Assembly: GCA_963710815.1 (NCBI GenBank)
Contig: CAVQCA010000080.1
Coordinates: 11,494-75,493 of the forward strand
Source of the DNA: CAVQCA01 sp963710815
GTDB lineage: Bacteria; Pseudomonadota; Gammaproteobacteria; UBA9214
Reading direction: 5' to 3'
Length of the DNA: 64,000 bases
The notes below the pieces were generated by a model. That model had not been told where the DNA came from. It saw only the letters and a program-made list of their open reading frames with translations, and ran no database searches. Positions 36,264-47,254 of the stretch are shown here, piece by piece. Each line of letters opens with the position of its first letter. Within the stretch, counting starts at the first letter, position 1. The position numbers and the translations under genes are program-made.

Positions 36264-36460
36264 GAACCAGTGCAGTTGCAGATGCCCGCTGGTTTTATAA
36301 CGCATACATCACACACCCATGCCGCTTCCCGTGAATAACTCCAGGTTCCTCGATGCTACTGTATTTAGTGAGCGCATTCTTGTCGCCAGGTGCGGGAGAT
36401 ATTGATGGCCGCAAAAGCACAAATGAATCAACCTCTCAATTCTTTCCCGCTTATCCCATA

Positions 36461-39400
36461 TCAGCCCAACACCACCTCGATGCGGTAACTTCCACCCGCC
36501 GCGGGCAGGGCGATGCGCGCAACGCCCTCGATGACCGGCTGTTCCCGGCCATCGAGTCGCGCGGCGCTCACCTGCCGGCCGCCGTGCGGATTGTCGACCA
36601 CGATATCGCATTGCGTCGTGCCGTCGGGCAGGCGGTAATGCAGGCGGAATCCGGGCCAGTCGGGCGGAATGCAGGGGCGGATCAAGAGGGTACGCCCCTG
36701 CGTCACGCGCAGGCCGAGCACCGACTCCAGTGCCGCCCGATAGAGCCAGCCGGCGGATCCGGTGTACCAGCTCCATCCGCCGCGCCCGACATGCGGTGGT
36801 TCGCCGTAGATGTCCGCCGCCACCACGTAGGGTTCCAGCCGGTATCTGGCGACGCCGTCCGCGGTGGCGGCATGACTGACCGGGCTCAGCATCTCCAGCA
36901 CGCGCGCGGCGCGTCGGTTGCGTCCAAGTCCCGCCAGCGCCATCACCACCCAGCATGCCGCATGGGTGTACTGCCCGCCGTTCTCGCGCACACCGGCGAC
37001 GTAGCCCTTGATGTAACCGGGATCGTGCGGGGTGTCGACGAAGGGTGGAGTGAGCAGACGCACCAGGCCGTCGGACTCCGAGATCAGCTGATCCTCCAGC
37101 GCGTCCATGGCCTGTTCCGCCCGCGCGCGCGGCACCGCCCCGGAGAGCACCGCCCAGGACTGGGCCAGCGCGTCGATGCGGCATTCCGGATCGCCGGCGC
37201 AGCCGAGCGGCGTGCCGTCGTCGTAGTAGGCGCGGCGGTACCAGGCGCCGTCCCAGCCGCCCGCCTCGAGAGCCTCGGCGAGACGGTCACGGTAGTCACG
37301 GTAACGGGCAAGGCGCGCCTGATCGTCGCGGCGCTCGCACAGCGGCAGAAAGTCGTCGAGGATTTTATACAGGAAGAACCCGAGCCAGACGCTCTCGCCG
37401 CGCCCTTCCCGCCCGACGCGGTTCATGCCGTCATTCCAGTCGCCCGTGCCCATGAGCGGCAGGCCGTGGGCGCCGCGCGTGAGCGAACGGTCGAGGGCGC
37501 GGCAGCAGTGTTCGTAGAGGTCGGCGGATTCAGTCACTCGTCTCGGGCTGCAGATAGGCCTCGTCCTCGCCCGGCTCGAGCAGCCGCGCGGCCAGAAACG
37601 GCGCGTGCTCGCCGAGGATCGTGGCATCGCCGGTAACTTCGAGGTAGTGGCTGGTGAGATACGGCAGCCACAGCAGGTCATCGGAGAAGCGGGTGCGCAG
37701 CCCGCGCTCCATCGGGGCGGGATGCCACCAGTGCAGCACGTCGCCCTCGGCGAACTGATGGCTTGCGTGCAGCAGCAGCTGCGCCCGCGTCAGGTCAGGG
37801 CGGACGCCGGCAAGTCGCGGCGGCGTCCTGCAGTTGATCGCGAAAACCGTAGGCTCCGCCCGACTGGTAGAAGGCCGAGCGTGCCTGGATGCGGCAGGCG
37901 AGGTTCTGGTACAGCAGCCAGCCGTTCAGCATCAGGTCGATGGCCGGCGACGGCGTCTCGACGCGCAGGGTAGCGACCAGCGACGTCCAATACTCCCGGA
38001 CTTCCTCGAAGGCGGTCTGCACCGCCCCGGGCACGCGGTAGTGCGCCACCAGCCGGTCCAGCCCGTCTTCGTCCAGGCATTCTCCGAGCAGGAAGGCGCA
38101 CTCCGCCGTCTCGCCCGGCGCCAGGGTGATCCGCAGCCGTTGCACGAAGCAGGGCTCAAGGCCGTCGCCGCAGGCGCCATCCAGCGTCGTTCCCGACCGC
38201 AGGCCGGCCGGGTCGGAGGGATCGCCGTGCCTGCCGATAAAGGCAGTGCGGTCGCAGGTAAAGTCCGTGTGTTCGACGTCTGTCCCGCTGACCACGGCGC
38301 AGGCAAAGACGATGCCGTCGGCGAAATCGTCGGCGGCGGGATTGACGGCGCGCAGCAGTTCCCGTTCGGCGTCGAAGGCGGTGACGACTGGGCTTGGCGA
38401 AACCGGCAGGGTGCCCAGCACCAGGCGCTGGCAGGAAAAGAGTGAGAGCCGCCGGGGCATGTCAGCGCGATTGGTCAGGCGCAGGCGCAGGATACGGACC
38501 GGATCGTGGCGTGGCACGAACAGGGTGGTCTCCTGGTCCAGATCGTCGTACCGGCAGGTAAAGCGGCTGTAACCGAAACCGTGGCGCGCCTCGTAGTCAC
38601 AGGCAGCGGGCCGGGGACCGGGCAGCGGCGACCAGTACTCTCCGCTGGCCTCGTCGCGCAGATAGCAGGCCTCGCCATGGGGATCGCTCACCGGGTCGTT
38701 GAACCATGGCGTCAGCCGGTTCGCCTGGCTGTTGCGCGCCCAGGTGTAGCCGGCGCCGCTTTCGCTGACGATAAAACCGCAGCGTTCGTTCGACACCACG
38801 TTGATCCAGGGCAGCGGCGGCCGGCGCAGCGCCCCGCCCTGCCACGGCAGGCGCACGACGTATTCGTCGCCCGCCGGCGTGAAACCCCCGTAGCCGTTAA
38901 AGAACACCAGTCCGGTGTCCTTGTCACCGGCGGGAGCCGGTGTCCGTCCCGGCGGCGGCGCTGGCGTCGGGGCGCCGGCAGGCCCGGTGGCCCGTGCGGG
39001 CTGCACGCGGGCGGCGGCAAGATAAGGCTGCAGCAACTGCAGCGCGTCGTCACGCCCCCGCGCCGCGCCGGTCAGCAGCAGCAACCTGGCGCGTTCGCCC
39101 GGCGCCAGTTCGACCACGGTGCGCAGGCTCATGACCGGATCGAGCACATTGCCGACGCTGCCGGACAAGGGTTCGATGCCCAGCAGCGCCGCCGGGCGCG
39201 CCGGTGTACCCCCGCGGCCAAGAAATCGTGCGCGATCGGTCTCCCACTCGCTCACCGGCGCCCCGACGAGGGCGTGTACCAGCCACGGCCAGCGCTCGTG
39301 CGCGGCGCGCGGGCGGCGGCGGGCGAGCAGCGCAGCCTGCGCGCCATCCCATTCGGTCTGGACGAACAGCCTGGCGAATGCGGGGTGGGCGTCATCAGCC

Positions 39401-39840
39401 TCGGCCGGATAAAGAACGACTTCCAGGTAACTGGTCAGTTCGATCCGCCGTTGCCGCGACGAGACGTTCTGCAATTCGACGCGGCGCAACTCCACATCCG
39501 CGTCGGCCGATACGCTCACCCACAGTCGCGCCGCAATGCCCCGATCCTCGCGCGCCAGGTCGAAGCTCCCGCCGGCAGCCTCGGTCTGGTAGACGCCGGC
39601 CGGGGTGCGCGTCGGCTGGTAGCCGAGCGACCAGAACCGTCCGTCGTCGAGGTCGCGCAGGTACACGATGGTGCCGAGATCGTCCTCGACGGGATCGGCG
39701 TGCCAGCGGGTGAGCGCAATCCCGTCACAGGACGACATGCCGCTCCCGGTGTCAGAGATCAGTACCTCGTAGCGACCGTTCGACAGGCGATGCAGGATCG
39801 CGGGCGCGGCATTCGGGTCGGTGTAAGAGTGTGCGCTCAT
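36461..39840 (-). CDS. GH94 family beta-glucan phosphorylase (1,2-beta-oligoglucan phosphorylase-like), frameshifted
   Basis: A protein of about 1,125 residues resembling stand-alone 1,2-beta-oligoglucan phosphorylases and the C-terminal phosphorylase half of cyclic beta-1,2-glucan synthase, without the glycosyltransferase part. N-terminal beta-sandwich regions contain FFNGYGGFTPAGDEYVV and GYTWARNSQANRLTPW. The (alpha/alpha)6 barrel starts LMLNGWLLYQNLACRI and contains the catalytic-acid motif GTGDWNDGMNRVG, ESVWLGFFLYK and GGQYTHAACW. The frame breaks near 37813 and 37537. Expected reaction: phosphorolysis of beta-linked gluco-oligosaccharides to glucose 1-phosphate. The linkage is inferred, not proven. 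Confidence 0.82.
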
Positions 39841-39888
39841 AATTGTCTCGTGAAAAAAACGTCTTAATGTCAGATCATAAAACCGTTT

Positions 39889-39972
39889 TCACCGCAAAGA
39901 CGCAAAGATCGCAAAGACATTCTTTATAAAAAAACAATAAAACACTTTGCGTCCTTTGCGTCTTTGCGGTGA
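39889..39972. repeat. Family A inverted repeat
   Basis: An 84-bp copy between the GH94 gene and the discoidin-type glycosidase gene, bounded by TCACCGCAAAGACGCAAAG and CTTTGCGTCTTTGCGGTGA. It is the most symmetrical copy in the window; the A+T-rich centre (ATAAAAAAACAATAAAACA) would form the loop. Confidence 0.8.
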
Positions 39973-39995
39973 ATGTATTCGTTTGAGATGTTTAT

Positions 39996-42900
39996 TTATA
40001 GATGGAATCTGACCACGACCTCGGCCGGAAATGCCGCGATCCACACTTCCTTCGGCGTGAAATCCAGCGTCTGTTCACCATTCACCCGACATCCCTCAGC
40101 GGGTCGATCGCCGGGCGGTTCGAAACGGAAACCGCCGGGTGGCAAACTGTGTTCCCCGCGCAGGCTCAGGCGCAGGGCGCCGTCCGCTTCCTGGCGCAGT
40201 CGCAGGTCGAGACGACCATAGCGGGTCGGCAGGCCGTTGACCGCGACCTCGCCCGCCGCCAGCCAATCCGCCGGGATGCCGGCCGCGATAACCAGCGATT
40301 GATCCGCCTCGCGGTCATAGGCGAACAGGTCGTGGAAGACAAGCACGTACTCGGCCCCGATCCAGCTGTGTGGCAGGTCACCCTGGTGCCCCGGTGTGCG
40401 CGGGTCGCGCCAGGCGATCTCGGGCCACTGGTTCCAGGCCGGCGGCCGGCGCTCCGCGAGAAAGAAACGCGCCATCTCGTGGGCTTCCACTCGCTGACCG
40501 AGACGCACCAGTGCGCCGATGATGCGGATCTCGTAGGGCGTGTAGTTGGTCCAGGGCACCTCCCCGGCATGCATCGCGCGGAAGCGCTCAAGAAACCTGG
40601 CGAAGGTGGTCCGCAAGACCGCTGACGGCAGGTTGTGGGCCTCGTCCACGAGGGTGAGGACATTGGCGACGGCGGTCGGATCCGGATCGGCCCACTCCAC
40701 CGAACCGGGCAGGTAATCGATGCCGCGCGTGGTCATAACATGCTGCAGCGAGGCGCAGAGCGTCGCGCGGAAATCATCGCACAGGGCGGCAAGCCGCGCC
40801 GCCTCGGCCGGATCGCCCATGACCTGCGCCAGCCCGGCCGTGTCCTTGAAGCCGCGCAACGCCCAGAAATCATCCCAGTAGGCATGCACCGGGTGGGCAA
40901 GATAACCCTCGTGGCTGACCGACTCGGGCAGCAGGCCAAAGCAGGCGATCCGCTCCGGTGTGCGATACGCGGGTGTGAGCCGCTGGCGGCGCAGGTGTTC
41001 CAGGTAGCCAACCGCGCGGCGCACGGCCGGCCAGAGGTCCTCGACCAGGCGACGGTCACCGCTGTAGCGGTAATAGTCGGCGACCGCGAAGATGAACTCA
41101 CCGTGGCTGTCGTGCTCGGCCAGCCAGTCCGGCCCGTTGTGATCCACGCAACAGGGAACATTGCCGTCAGCACCCTGAAACGAGGCATACCAGCGGATGA
41201 ACTCGCCGGCTTCGGCGCTGCGGCCCATGCGCAGCAGGGCGGCGGCCATAACCGCGCCGTCGCGGATCCAGGCGCGGGTATAGCGGCGCGGACCGGGCTG
41301 CAACGCGGGACCGTCGCGATTGAGGAGGATATGCGCCGTGGCGCTCCGGCAGCTCTCCAGGCAGGCGCGCGCCGGCGGTGGCAGCCGGAAATCCACCGCG
41401 CCGAGCCGCTCGGACCACTGGCGACGCGCCCGTTCGAACTGCTCCGGCCCCGAATAGCCCGGCGGCAGCGACGCACCCGGCGCAACGGACCCGAAAGGAA
41501 TGGCGAGGAAGACCTCCCCGAAGGCGCCCGACGCCAGGTCGAGGTCGAAGCGCAGCGCGCCGGAGGCGTAGCCAAAGCCGTCGCGCACCCGGTGCTCCGG
41601 CGGCAGCTCCCCGCCGGCCAGGTAATCGCTGATCGGCCCCTGATCGAAGATCGCGGCGCCGAATCCGTCCGCCGGCTGCAGCGGGATCACCGCCTTCGCG
41701 CCGTTCACCCATACCACGCCCTCGAGGTAATCGAGTTCGCGCACCGGGCTGACGCCACCCAGGTGCTCGAATTCCTGCCAGGTCGGTGTGACCTGCAAGG
41801 GTCGCACGGCGACGAACAGGGTCAGGGCTGCGGCGGGGACCGTGATTTTCCACCCGGTAACGGGCATGCAGCACGACGCGGCCGGGCGGGCCGCTGGCGA
41901 AGGCGGTGGTGATCAGCCGCAGGTCACCGCGTCGCCAGACGGAGGAAGGCAGCGGCAGGCTGCCCGCCTCCAGGGACTGGCTGATATCGGCGCCGGCCCA
42001 GCCCAGCAGTGCGCCGTCGACGTAAAGAAAGGGTTCCAGGGAAAAGCTGCCGCGGTCAACCTCCAGCAGACCTTCCTCATTGAGCAGCGCCGGGACCGTC
42101 CCATCGGGGATGCCCACGGGCGTCCAGTAGGTCTGCTCCCGGTACAGCCACCGGGGGTAACGCCCGCGCGCGCCGTGGCCGGCCACCTGATGGAAGAAGG
42201 CATGGATGGAGCGCGAGAAGTCGAACGGCTGCACCTCGATCGCGATGACGCCGGGGGGCTCCGCCGCGCCGACCCCCTCCACCTCGAGCCTCAGGTAGCG
42301 CGACGCCCCGTCGGGCAGGTACACATAGCTGTACTCACCGGCCGCGCGCGGCGCCGCATACAGGGGAAGCCACGCGCGCCCATCATCGCAAGCCTGCAGC
42401 GTGAAACGCCGTTCGCCGGGCGCTGGCGTCCAGTGCAGGATCAGGCCGCCATACTCGCGCACCTGCCGGAAATCGATCTCCAGCCAGGCGGGACCGGCCT
42501 CGCTGCGCCAGCTGGTCTCCGGGCGGCCGTCCATGGCGCAGGCAGGATCATGACCCGGCAGGGCACCCGAGGCGCGCAGCCGGGGCGGTTCGTACACCGT
42601 GCGGTCCTCCAGGCGCAGGTCGGCGATCCAGAGCGTGCCCTGACCGCCCGGCCCGGCGGACACGGCAAACTCGATGGCGCCGATATCGGAGGGAGTCCCC
42701 CCCCGCCGGTCCCCAGGCGAAATCGATCCGGTTGCTCGGGATGCAGAGCGAGTGCCAGTCGGCCGCAAAGTCGAAGGCGGCATTCTCATAACGCCAGACA
42801 TTGACACCGGCCGGATCGACGAGTTTGAATTCGAACCTGTTCGACGGAGCGGCGCCCCGGATGAAGAAGTGAAACGCAAAGGTTTCCGGCAGGGTGAAGG

Positions 42901-43072
42901 CAAGGGGCCTGCGGGCGACCACGAATCCGCCACCTCCCCCGAAGTCGAAATCCAGCCGCATGGCCTGGCCATGGGGGGACGGCTCGGGGATGATGTCGAG
43001 TTTCGCCTGACCCGAGGTCACGGCCATCCAGTCGGAGAGGTCGGTAAACGCGTCCAGCAGCCGGGTGTGCAT
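39996..43072 (-). CDS. Discoidin-domain glycoside hydrolase-like protein, frameshifted
   Basis: A protein of about 1,025 residues in three frames. The N-terminal carbohydrate-binding-like sandwich (MHTRLLDAFTDLSDWMAV, FAFHFFIRGAAPSNRFEFKL) is followed by an F5/8C discoidin domain (DGRPETSWRS, WLEIDFRQVREYGGL, YLPDGASRYLRLEVEG). The C-terminal half is an (alpha/alpha)6 barrel: RRYTRAWIRDGAVMAAALLR, EHDSHGEFIFAVADYYRY, VPWTNYTPYEIRIIGAL, DLPHSWIGAEYVL. Breaks lie in a C8 run at 42697-42704 and near 41840. Probably hydrolyses a glucan together with the GH94 neighbour (inference); no characterised family could be assigned by eye. No export signal is seen. Confidence 0.72.
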
Positions 43073-43097
43073 GTTGGCAACCTTTATGAAGCGATGA

Positions 43098-43128
43098 TGG
43101 AACACAGGGATCACCCCCCGGGGGGGTG
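43098..43128. repeat. GC-rich palindrome in a divergent promoter region
   Basis: The palindrome TCACCCCCCGGGGGGGTGA lies between the divergently read glycosidase and ABC-type genes. It could be a regulator site or a stable hairpin in the glycosidase leader. The long C and G runs also make it prone to sequence error. Confidence 0.45.
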
Positions 43129-43294
43129 ACCGGCGGTCAAATGGGGAATCCCCACTCGGCGGTTGATCCCAACAAGGCTATACTGGCTGCCGTCCGAAGT
43201 CACCGGGGCCCCGCCCAACCGTCATCAGCATGGACAAGTACACGCCCTTCTTCGCCGGCATCCCGGGATTACCGGGTGCCCTGATGTCTGAAAC

Positions 43295-45025
43295 ATGACC
43301 GCCTTTCATCTGCCAATCAACCGCACGATCCTCGACCGGTTCGTCGAGATGATGAAGGCCCTCCTCAAGTCCGAAGTCGGCGGCAAGGCCAAAGGACTGT
43401 TTATCGTGCTCATCCTCTTCCTGTTCGGCATCAACGCGCTGAATGTGGTGAACAGTTACGTCGCCCGGGACTTCATGACGGCCATCGAACACCGGAACAT
43501 GGGCGGGTTTATCTATTATGCCCTGGCCTACGTGCTCGTCTTCGCCGTCTCGACGATCGCCGCGGTGCTGTACCGTTACGCCGAGGAGCGCCTCGGACTG
43601 CTGTGGCGCAAGTGGCTTACGGAACGCGCCGTCGTCCGTTATCTCGATAACCGGACCTATTTCCGCTTGTACGACGCCGGCGACCTGCCGAATCCCGACC
43701 AGCGCATCGCCGAGGATATCCGCTCATTGACCTCGACCACCCTGTCCTTCGTGCTGTTGTTTCTCAACGCCAGCTTTACGGTGGTTGCCTTCTCCGGCGT
43801 CATGTGGACTATCAGTCCGCTGCTGTTCGTGGTGGCGGTCGCCTACGCCTCCCTGGGCTCTTTTCTCACCGTGTATCTCGGAAAACCCCTGATCCGTCTG
43901 AACTACGACCAGCTGGACAAGGAGGCCAACTTCCGCGCGCATATGCTGCATGTCGGGGATAACGCCGTCTCGATCGCGCTGTTGCGCCGTGAGGGACGGA
44001 TCAGGATGCGGCTGCTCGACCGCCTCGAGATATTGACCGAAAACTTTAAACGCATCATCCAGGTTAACCGCAATCTCGGTTATTTCACCACCGGCTACAA
44101 TTATCTGATTCAGATCATCCCGGCCCTGATCGTGGCACCCATGTTCATCCACGGCAAGGCCGAATTTGGCGTCATCAGCCAGTCGGCCATGGCCTTCGGT
44201 CACCTGCTCGGAGCATTTTCCCTCATCGTCACGCAGTTCCAGTCCATCTCGAACTACACGGCGGTCATCGCACGACTCGGGGCACTGCGCGAAGCCATGG
44301 ACAAGGCGCCGCCGCCGACGATTCCGGAGATCGAAACCTGCGATAGCTGCGGGATGATCGCCTTCGAGGGGGTGACGCTGCGGTCACGCCGCAGCAACCG
44401 CATCCTGGTCGACCACCTGAACGTCGCCGTCCCCGTCGGGACGCATCTGCTGATCCGGACCGCGAACGATTCCGCGAAGAACGTCCTGTTCCGCGCCACC
44501 GCCGATTTATGGGACAAGGGTGAGGGACGGATCCTGCGCCCCGGGCTCGACGACATGCTATTCATGCCGGAGCATCCCTACCTGCCGCCGGGAACCCTGC
44601 GGGATGTGCTGCTGCATACCGGCCAGGAAAAGCTGATCGAGGAAGAGCAGATCCTTTCGACTCTGCGCGAGCTGAATGTGGAAAAGATCGTAACCCGGGC
44701 CGGCGGACTGGACGTCGAACGCAAATGGGGCGACCTGCTGTCACTCGGCGAACAGCAGCTCATCGCCTTCGCCCGCGTGCTGCTCGCCGCGCCCAGCTTC
44801 GTCTTCCTGGACCATCCGGGCAAGGCCCTGAGCGAATGCCGTGTCAATGAGCTCATGGCGCTGCTGCGCAAGCGCAAGATCACCTATCTGACCCTGGGCG
44901 ACAACGTCGACCCCGCACTCTACGATGAACTGCTCGAAATCGCCGATGACGGCACCTGGAAACTGCGCAGCCTTTCTCCCGCCTCAACGAACGGGGACCG
45001 GAGCCCGGACCTGACACCGGGCTGA
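43295..45025 (+). CDS. SbmA/BacA/YddA-type ABC transporter with degenerate ATPase motifs
   Basis: A 576-residue membrane protein of the ABC_membrane_2 type. About six transmembrane helices span residues 20-300 (LFIVLILFLFGINALNVVNS; RYAEERLGLLWRKWLTERAV is a family signature). The nucleotide-binding domain keeps the ABC signature LSLGEQQLIAFARVLL, but the Walker A position reads IRTANDSAKNVLFRA instead of GxxGxGKSSLxRA. The Q-loop Gln is Glu (MPEHPYLPPGTLRD), Walker B ends FLDHPGKAL rather than FLDEATSAL, and the H-loop reads LTLGDN rather than SVGHR. ATP hydrolysis is therefore unlikely. The gene is unbroken, so this is not assembly damage. Its placement suggests a role with beta-glucans (inference). 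Confidence 0.85.
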   Translation: MTAFHLPINRTILDRFVEMMKALLKSEVGGKAKGLFIVLILFLFGINALNVVNSYVARDFMTAIEHRNMGGFIYYALAYVLVFAVSTIAAVLYRYAEERLGLLWRKWLTERAVVRYLDNRTYFRLYDAGDLPNPDQRIAEDIRSLTSTTLSFVLLFLNASFTVVAFSGVMWTISPLLFVVAVAYASLGSFLTVYLGKPLIRLNYDQLDKEANFRAHMLHVGDNAVSIALLRREGRIRMRLLDRLEILTENFKRIIQVNRNLGYFTTGYNYLIQIIPALIVAPMFIHGKAEFGVISQSAMAFGHLLGAFSLIVTQFQSISNYTAVIARLGALREAMDKAPPPTIPEIETCDSCGMIAFEGVTLRSRRSNRILVDHLNVAVPVGTHLLIRTANDSAKNVLFRATADLWDKGEGRILRPGLDDMLFMPEHPYLPPGTLRDVLLHTGQEKLIEEEQILSTLRELNVEKIVTRAGGLDVERKWGDLLSLGEQQLIAFARVLLAAPSFVFLDHPGKALSECRVNELMALLRKRKITYLTLGDNVDPALYDELLEIADDGTWKLRSLSPASTNGDRSPDLTPG

Positions 45026-45066
45026 GCGCACGGCCGCCAACCTGTTTTCCCTTGCCCGAACCGGTC

Positions 45067-46426
45067 ATGCAGCACACCACTTTTTTTCCGGAAGATTTTC
45101 TCTGGGGTGCCGCGACCTCGGCCTACCAGATTGAAGGCTCACCCCTCGCCGACGGGGCCGGGGCAAGTATCTGGCACCGCTACGCCCATACCCCGGGGCG
45201 GATAGCAAACGATGACACCGGGGATATTGCCTGCGATCATTACCGCCGCTACGCCGACGACGTCGAACTGATGGCCCGGCTCGGGTTGAACGCCTACCGC
45301 TTCAGCATCGCCTGGGGACGGATACTCCCGGAGGGCGTCGGGAAAACCGAACCCCAAAGGCCTGGACTTCTACCAACGGCTGGTGGACGCGCTGCTCGCG
45401 CACGGCATCCAGCCCATGGTGACGCTCTATCACTGGGATCTGCCGGCGGCGCTGCAGGAGCGCGGGGGCTGGCTCAGTCCGGACAGCGCCGACTGGTTCG
45501 CGGACTACGCCCGACTGATGTTTGACGCCCTCGATGACCGCGTGCACCTCTGGCTGACGCTGAACGAGCCGTGGGTAATCACCGTGGCCGGCTACCTGCA
45601 GGGCCAGCATGCCCCGGGGCATCGCAGCCTCAACGAGACGCCGCGCGTCGCCCATGCCCTGTTGCGCGCCCATGCTGCCGCGGCAACGGCATATCGCGCC
45701 TGCGGCCGGCACCGCATCGGACTGGCGGTGAATCTGGAACCGCAGCATCCGGCAAGCGACGCCGCCCCTGACCTCGCCGCCGCACAGTCGGCGCGATGCC
45801 TTTATCAATCGCTGGTTTCTGGATCCGCTGTTTCACGGGGCCTATCCTCCCGGACTGGCGGACATCTTCGGCAAGGACTGGCCCCGCTTCCCCGGCGCCG
45901 ATCTCGCACGGCCTTCGCGGCACGGTGGATTTCCTCGGCGTCAACTACTATACGCGCAGCGTCATCCGCGATGACCCGACGGACCCGCCGGCTACACACC
46001 GCCCGCGTGCGCCAGGATGACCGGCCCCATACCGCCATGGACTGGGAGGTCTATCCCGCCGGACTCACGGAGACACTGCTCTGGATCAAGGGACGCTACG
46101 GCAACCCTCCGGTCTATATCACCGAGAACGGAGCAGCCTTTGACGATCCGTCTCCCGACCGCGGTGAGGCGCAGGACCCGGATCGCGTTGACTACCTGCG
46201 CGGTCATCTGCGCGCTGCCCGCGAGGCGCTCGGTCGGGGCGTCGATCTGCGCGGCTATTTCGCCTGGTCGCTGCTTGACAACTTCGAGTGGGCCTGCGGC
46301 TACGCCAAACGCTTCGGCCTGGTGCACGTGGATTTCACCACCCGGCAACGCACCCCGAAGCAAAGCGCGCGCTTCTACAGTGAGGTCATACGCAGCGGGG
46401 GCACGAATCTCACCGGCGGCAAGTGA
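45067..46426 (+). CDS. GH1 family beta-glucosidase, frameshifted
   Basis: GH1 retaining beta-glucosidase of about 450 residues, apparently cytoplasmic (no signal peptide). N-terminal signature FPEDFLWGAATSAYQIEGS. The acid/base Glu is in LTLNEPW and the nucleophile Glu in YITENGAAF; FSIAWGRILPEG and YHWDLPAALQ are also seen. The frame breaks near 45352, 45795, 45905 and 45990. Between the breaks the family sequence can be followed in alternate frames, for example FINRWFLDPLFHGAYPPGLA and VDFLGVNYYTRSV. It would split short beta-gluco-oligosaccharides to glucose, acting after the GH94 and discoidin-type enzymes. Confidence 0.88.
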
Positions 46427-46564
46427 ATTCAGGCGCAATTGCCACGCGGACAGGGCATCACCGACTCAGACAATAGCGGGTAACGGTGTGAGGCGGAATT
46501 CCCGGCAACCCCCTGGCTGGCAGGGTTACTCGCCCTGGCGCCCCATTCGCGTTAGATTAACCTT

Positions 46565-47254
46565 ATGCGCATTCTTGTCATCGAAGATAATCACGACCTC
46601 GCGGCCAACATCTGCGAGTATCTCGAGGAACGTGGCCACCAGGTGGATGCCGCCGAGGACGGCCTTACCGGGCTGCACATGGCGATACGCAATCCCTATA
46701 ACATCATAGTGCTGGACGTGATCCTGCCGGGCATGAACGGCATCATGCTGTGCCGCAAGCTGCGCGAGGAGGCGGGCAAGGAAACCCCCGTGCTGATGCT
46801 CACCGCCCGGGATTCCGTGGAGGATCGTGTCACCGGACTGGAGGCCGGAGCGGATGATTACGTGATCAAGCCCTTCGCCCTGCGTGAAGTCGACGCACGA
46901 CTCCATGCCCTGGTGCGGCGCGCCTCCGGCGCGGGCTCGAGCCGGGGGCGGCGGCTTGAGGTGGCTGATCTCCGCTTCGACACCGGCACTCTTATGATCC
47001 GGCGCGGCGCGCGCGAAGTCGAACTGCCCCCCATACCGATGCGTATCATCGAGATGCTGATGAAACACTCTCCCCGAGTGGTGTCGCGGCGCGAAATCGA
47101 GGCGCTGATCTGGGGCAAGAAGCCACCTGACAGCGACGCCCTGCGCGCCCACATGCATGTGCTGCGCAGCGCCATAGACCACCCCGGTGAACCGCCGCTG
47201 CTGCAGACGGTGCGTGGCCGCGGTTATCGACTGGCGGATGTCGATACGCTTTAA
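46565..47254 (+). CDS. OmpR-family response regulator
   Basis: A 229-residue regulator. The receiver domain has E7/D8, phospho-acceptor D51 (IIVLDVILPGMNG), T in MLTARDS and K in VIKPFAL. A winged-helix DNA-binding domain at about 128-225 ends VRGRGYRLADV. The stop overlaps the start of the kinase gene by 17 bp, so the two are translationally coupled. It follows the GH1 gene by 138 bp on the same strand. The regulon is unknown; control of the adjacent glucan genes or of the sulP gene is possible (inference). Confidence 0.9.
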   Translation: MRILVIEDNHDLAANICEYLEERGHQVDAAEDGLTGLHMAIRNPYNIIVLDVILPGMNGIMLCRKLREEAGKETPVLMLTARDSVEDRVTGLEAGADDYVIKPFALREVDARLHALVRRASGAGSSRGRRLEVADLRFDTGTLMIRRGAREVELPPIPMRIIEMLMKHSPRVVSRREIEALIWGKKPPDSDALRAHMHVLRSAIDHPGEPPLLQTVRGRGYRLADVDTL

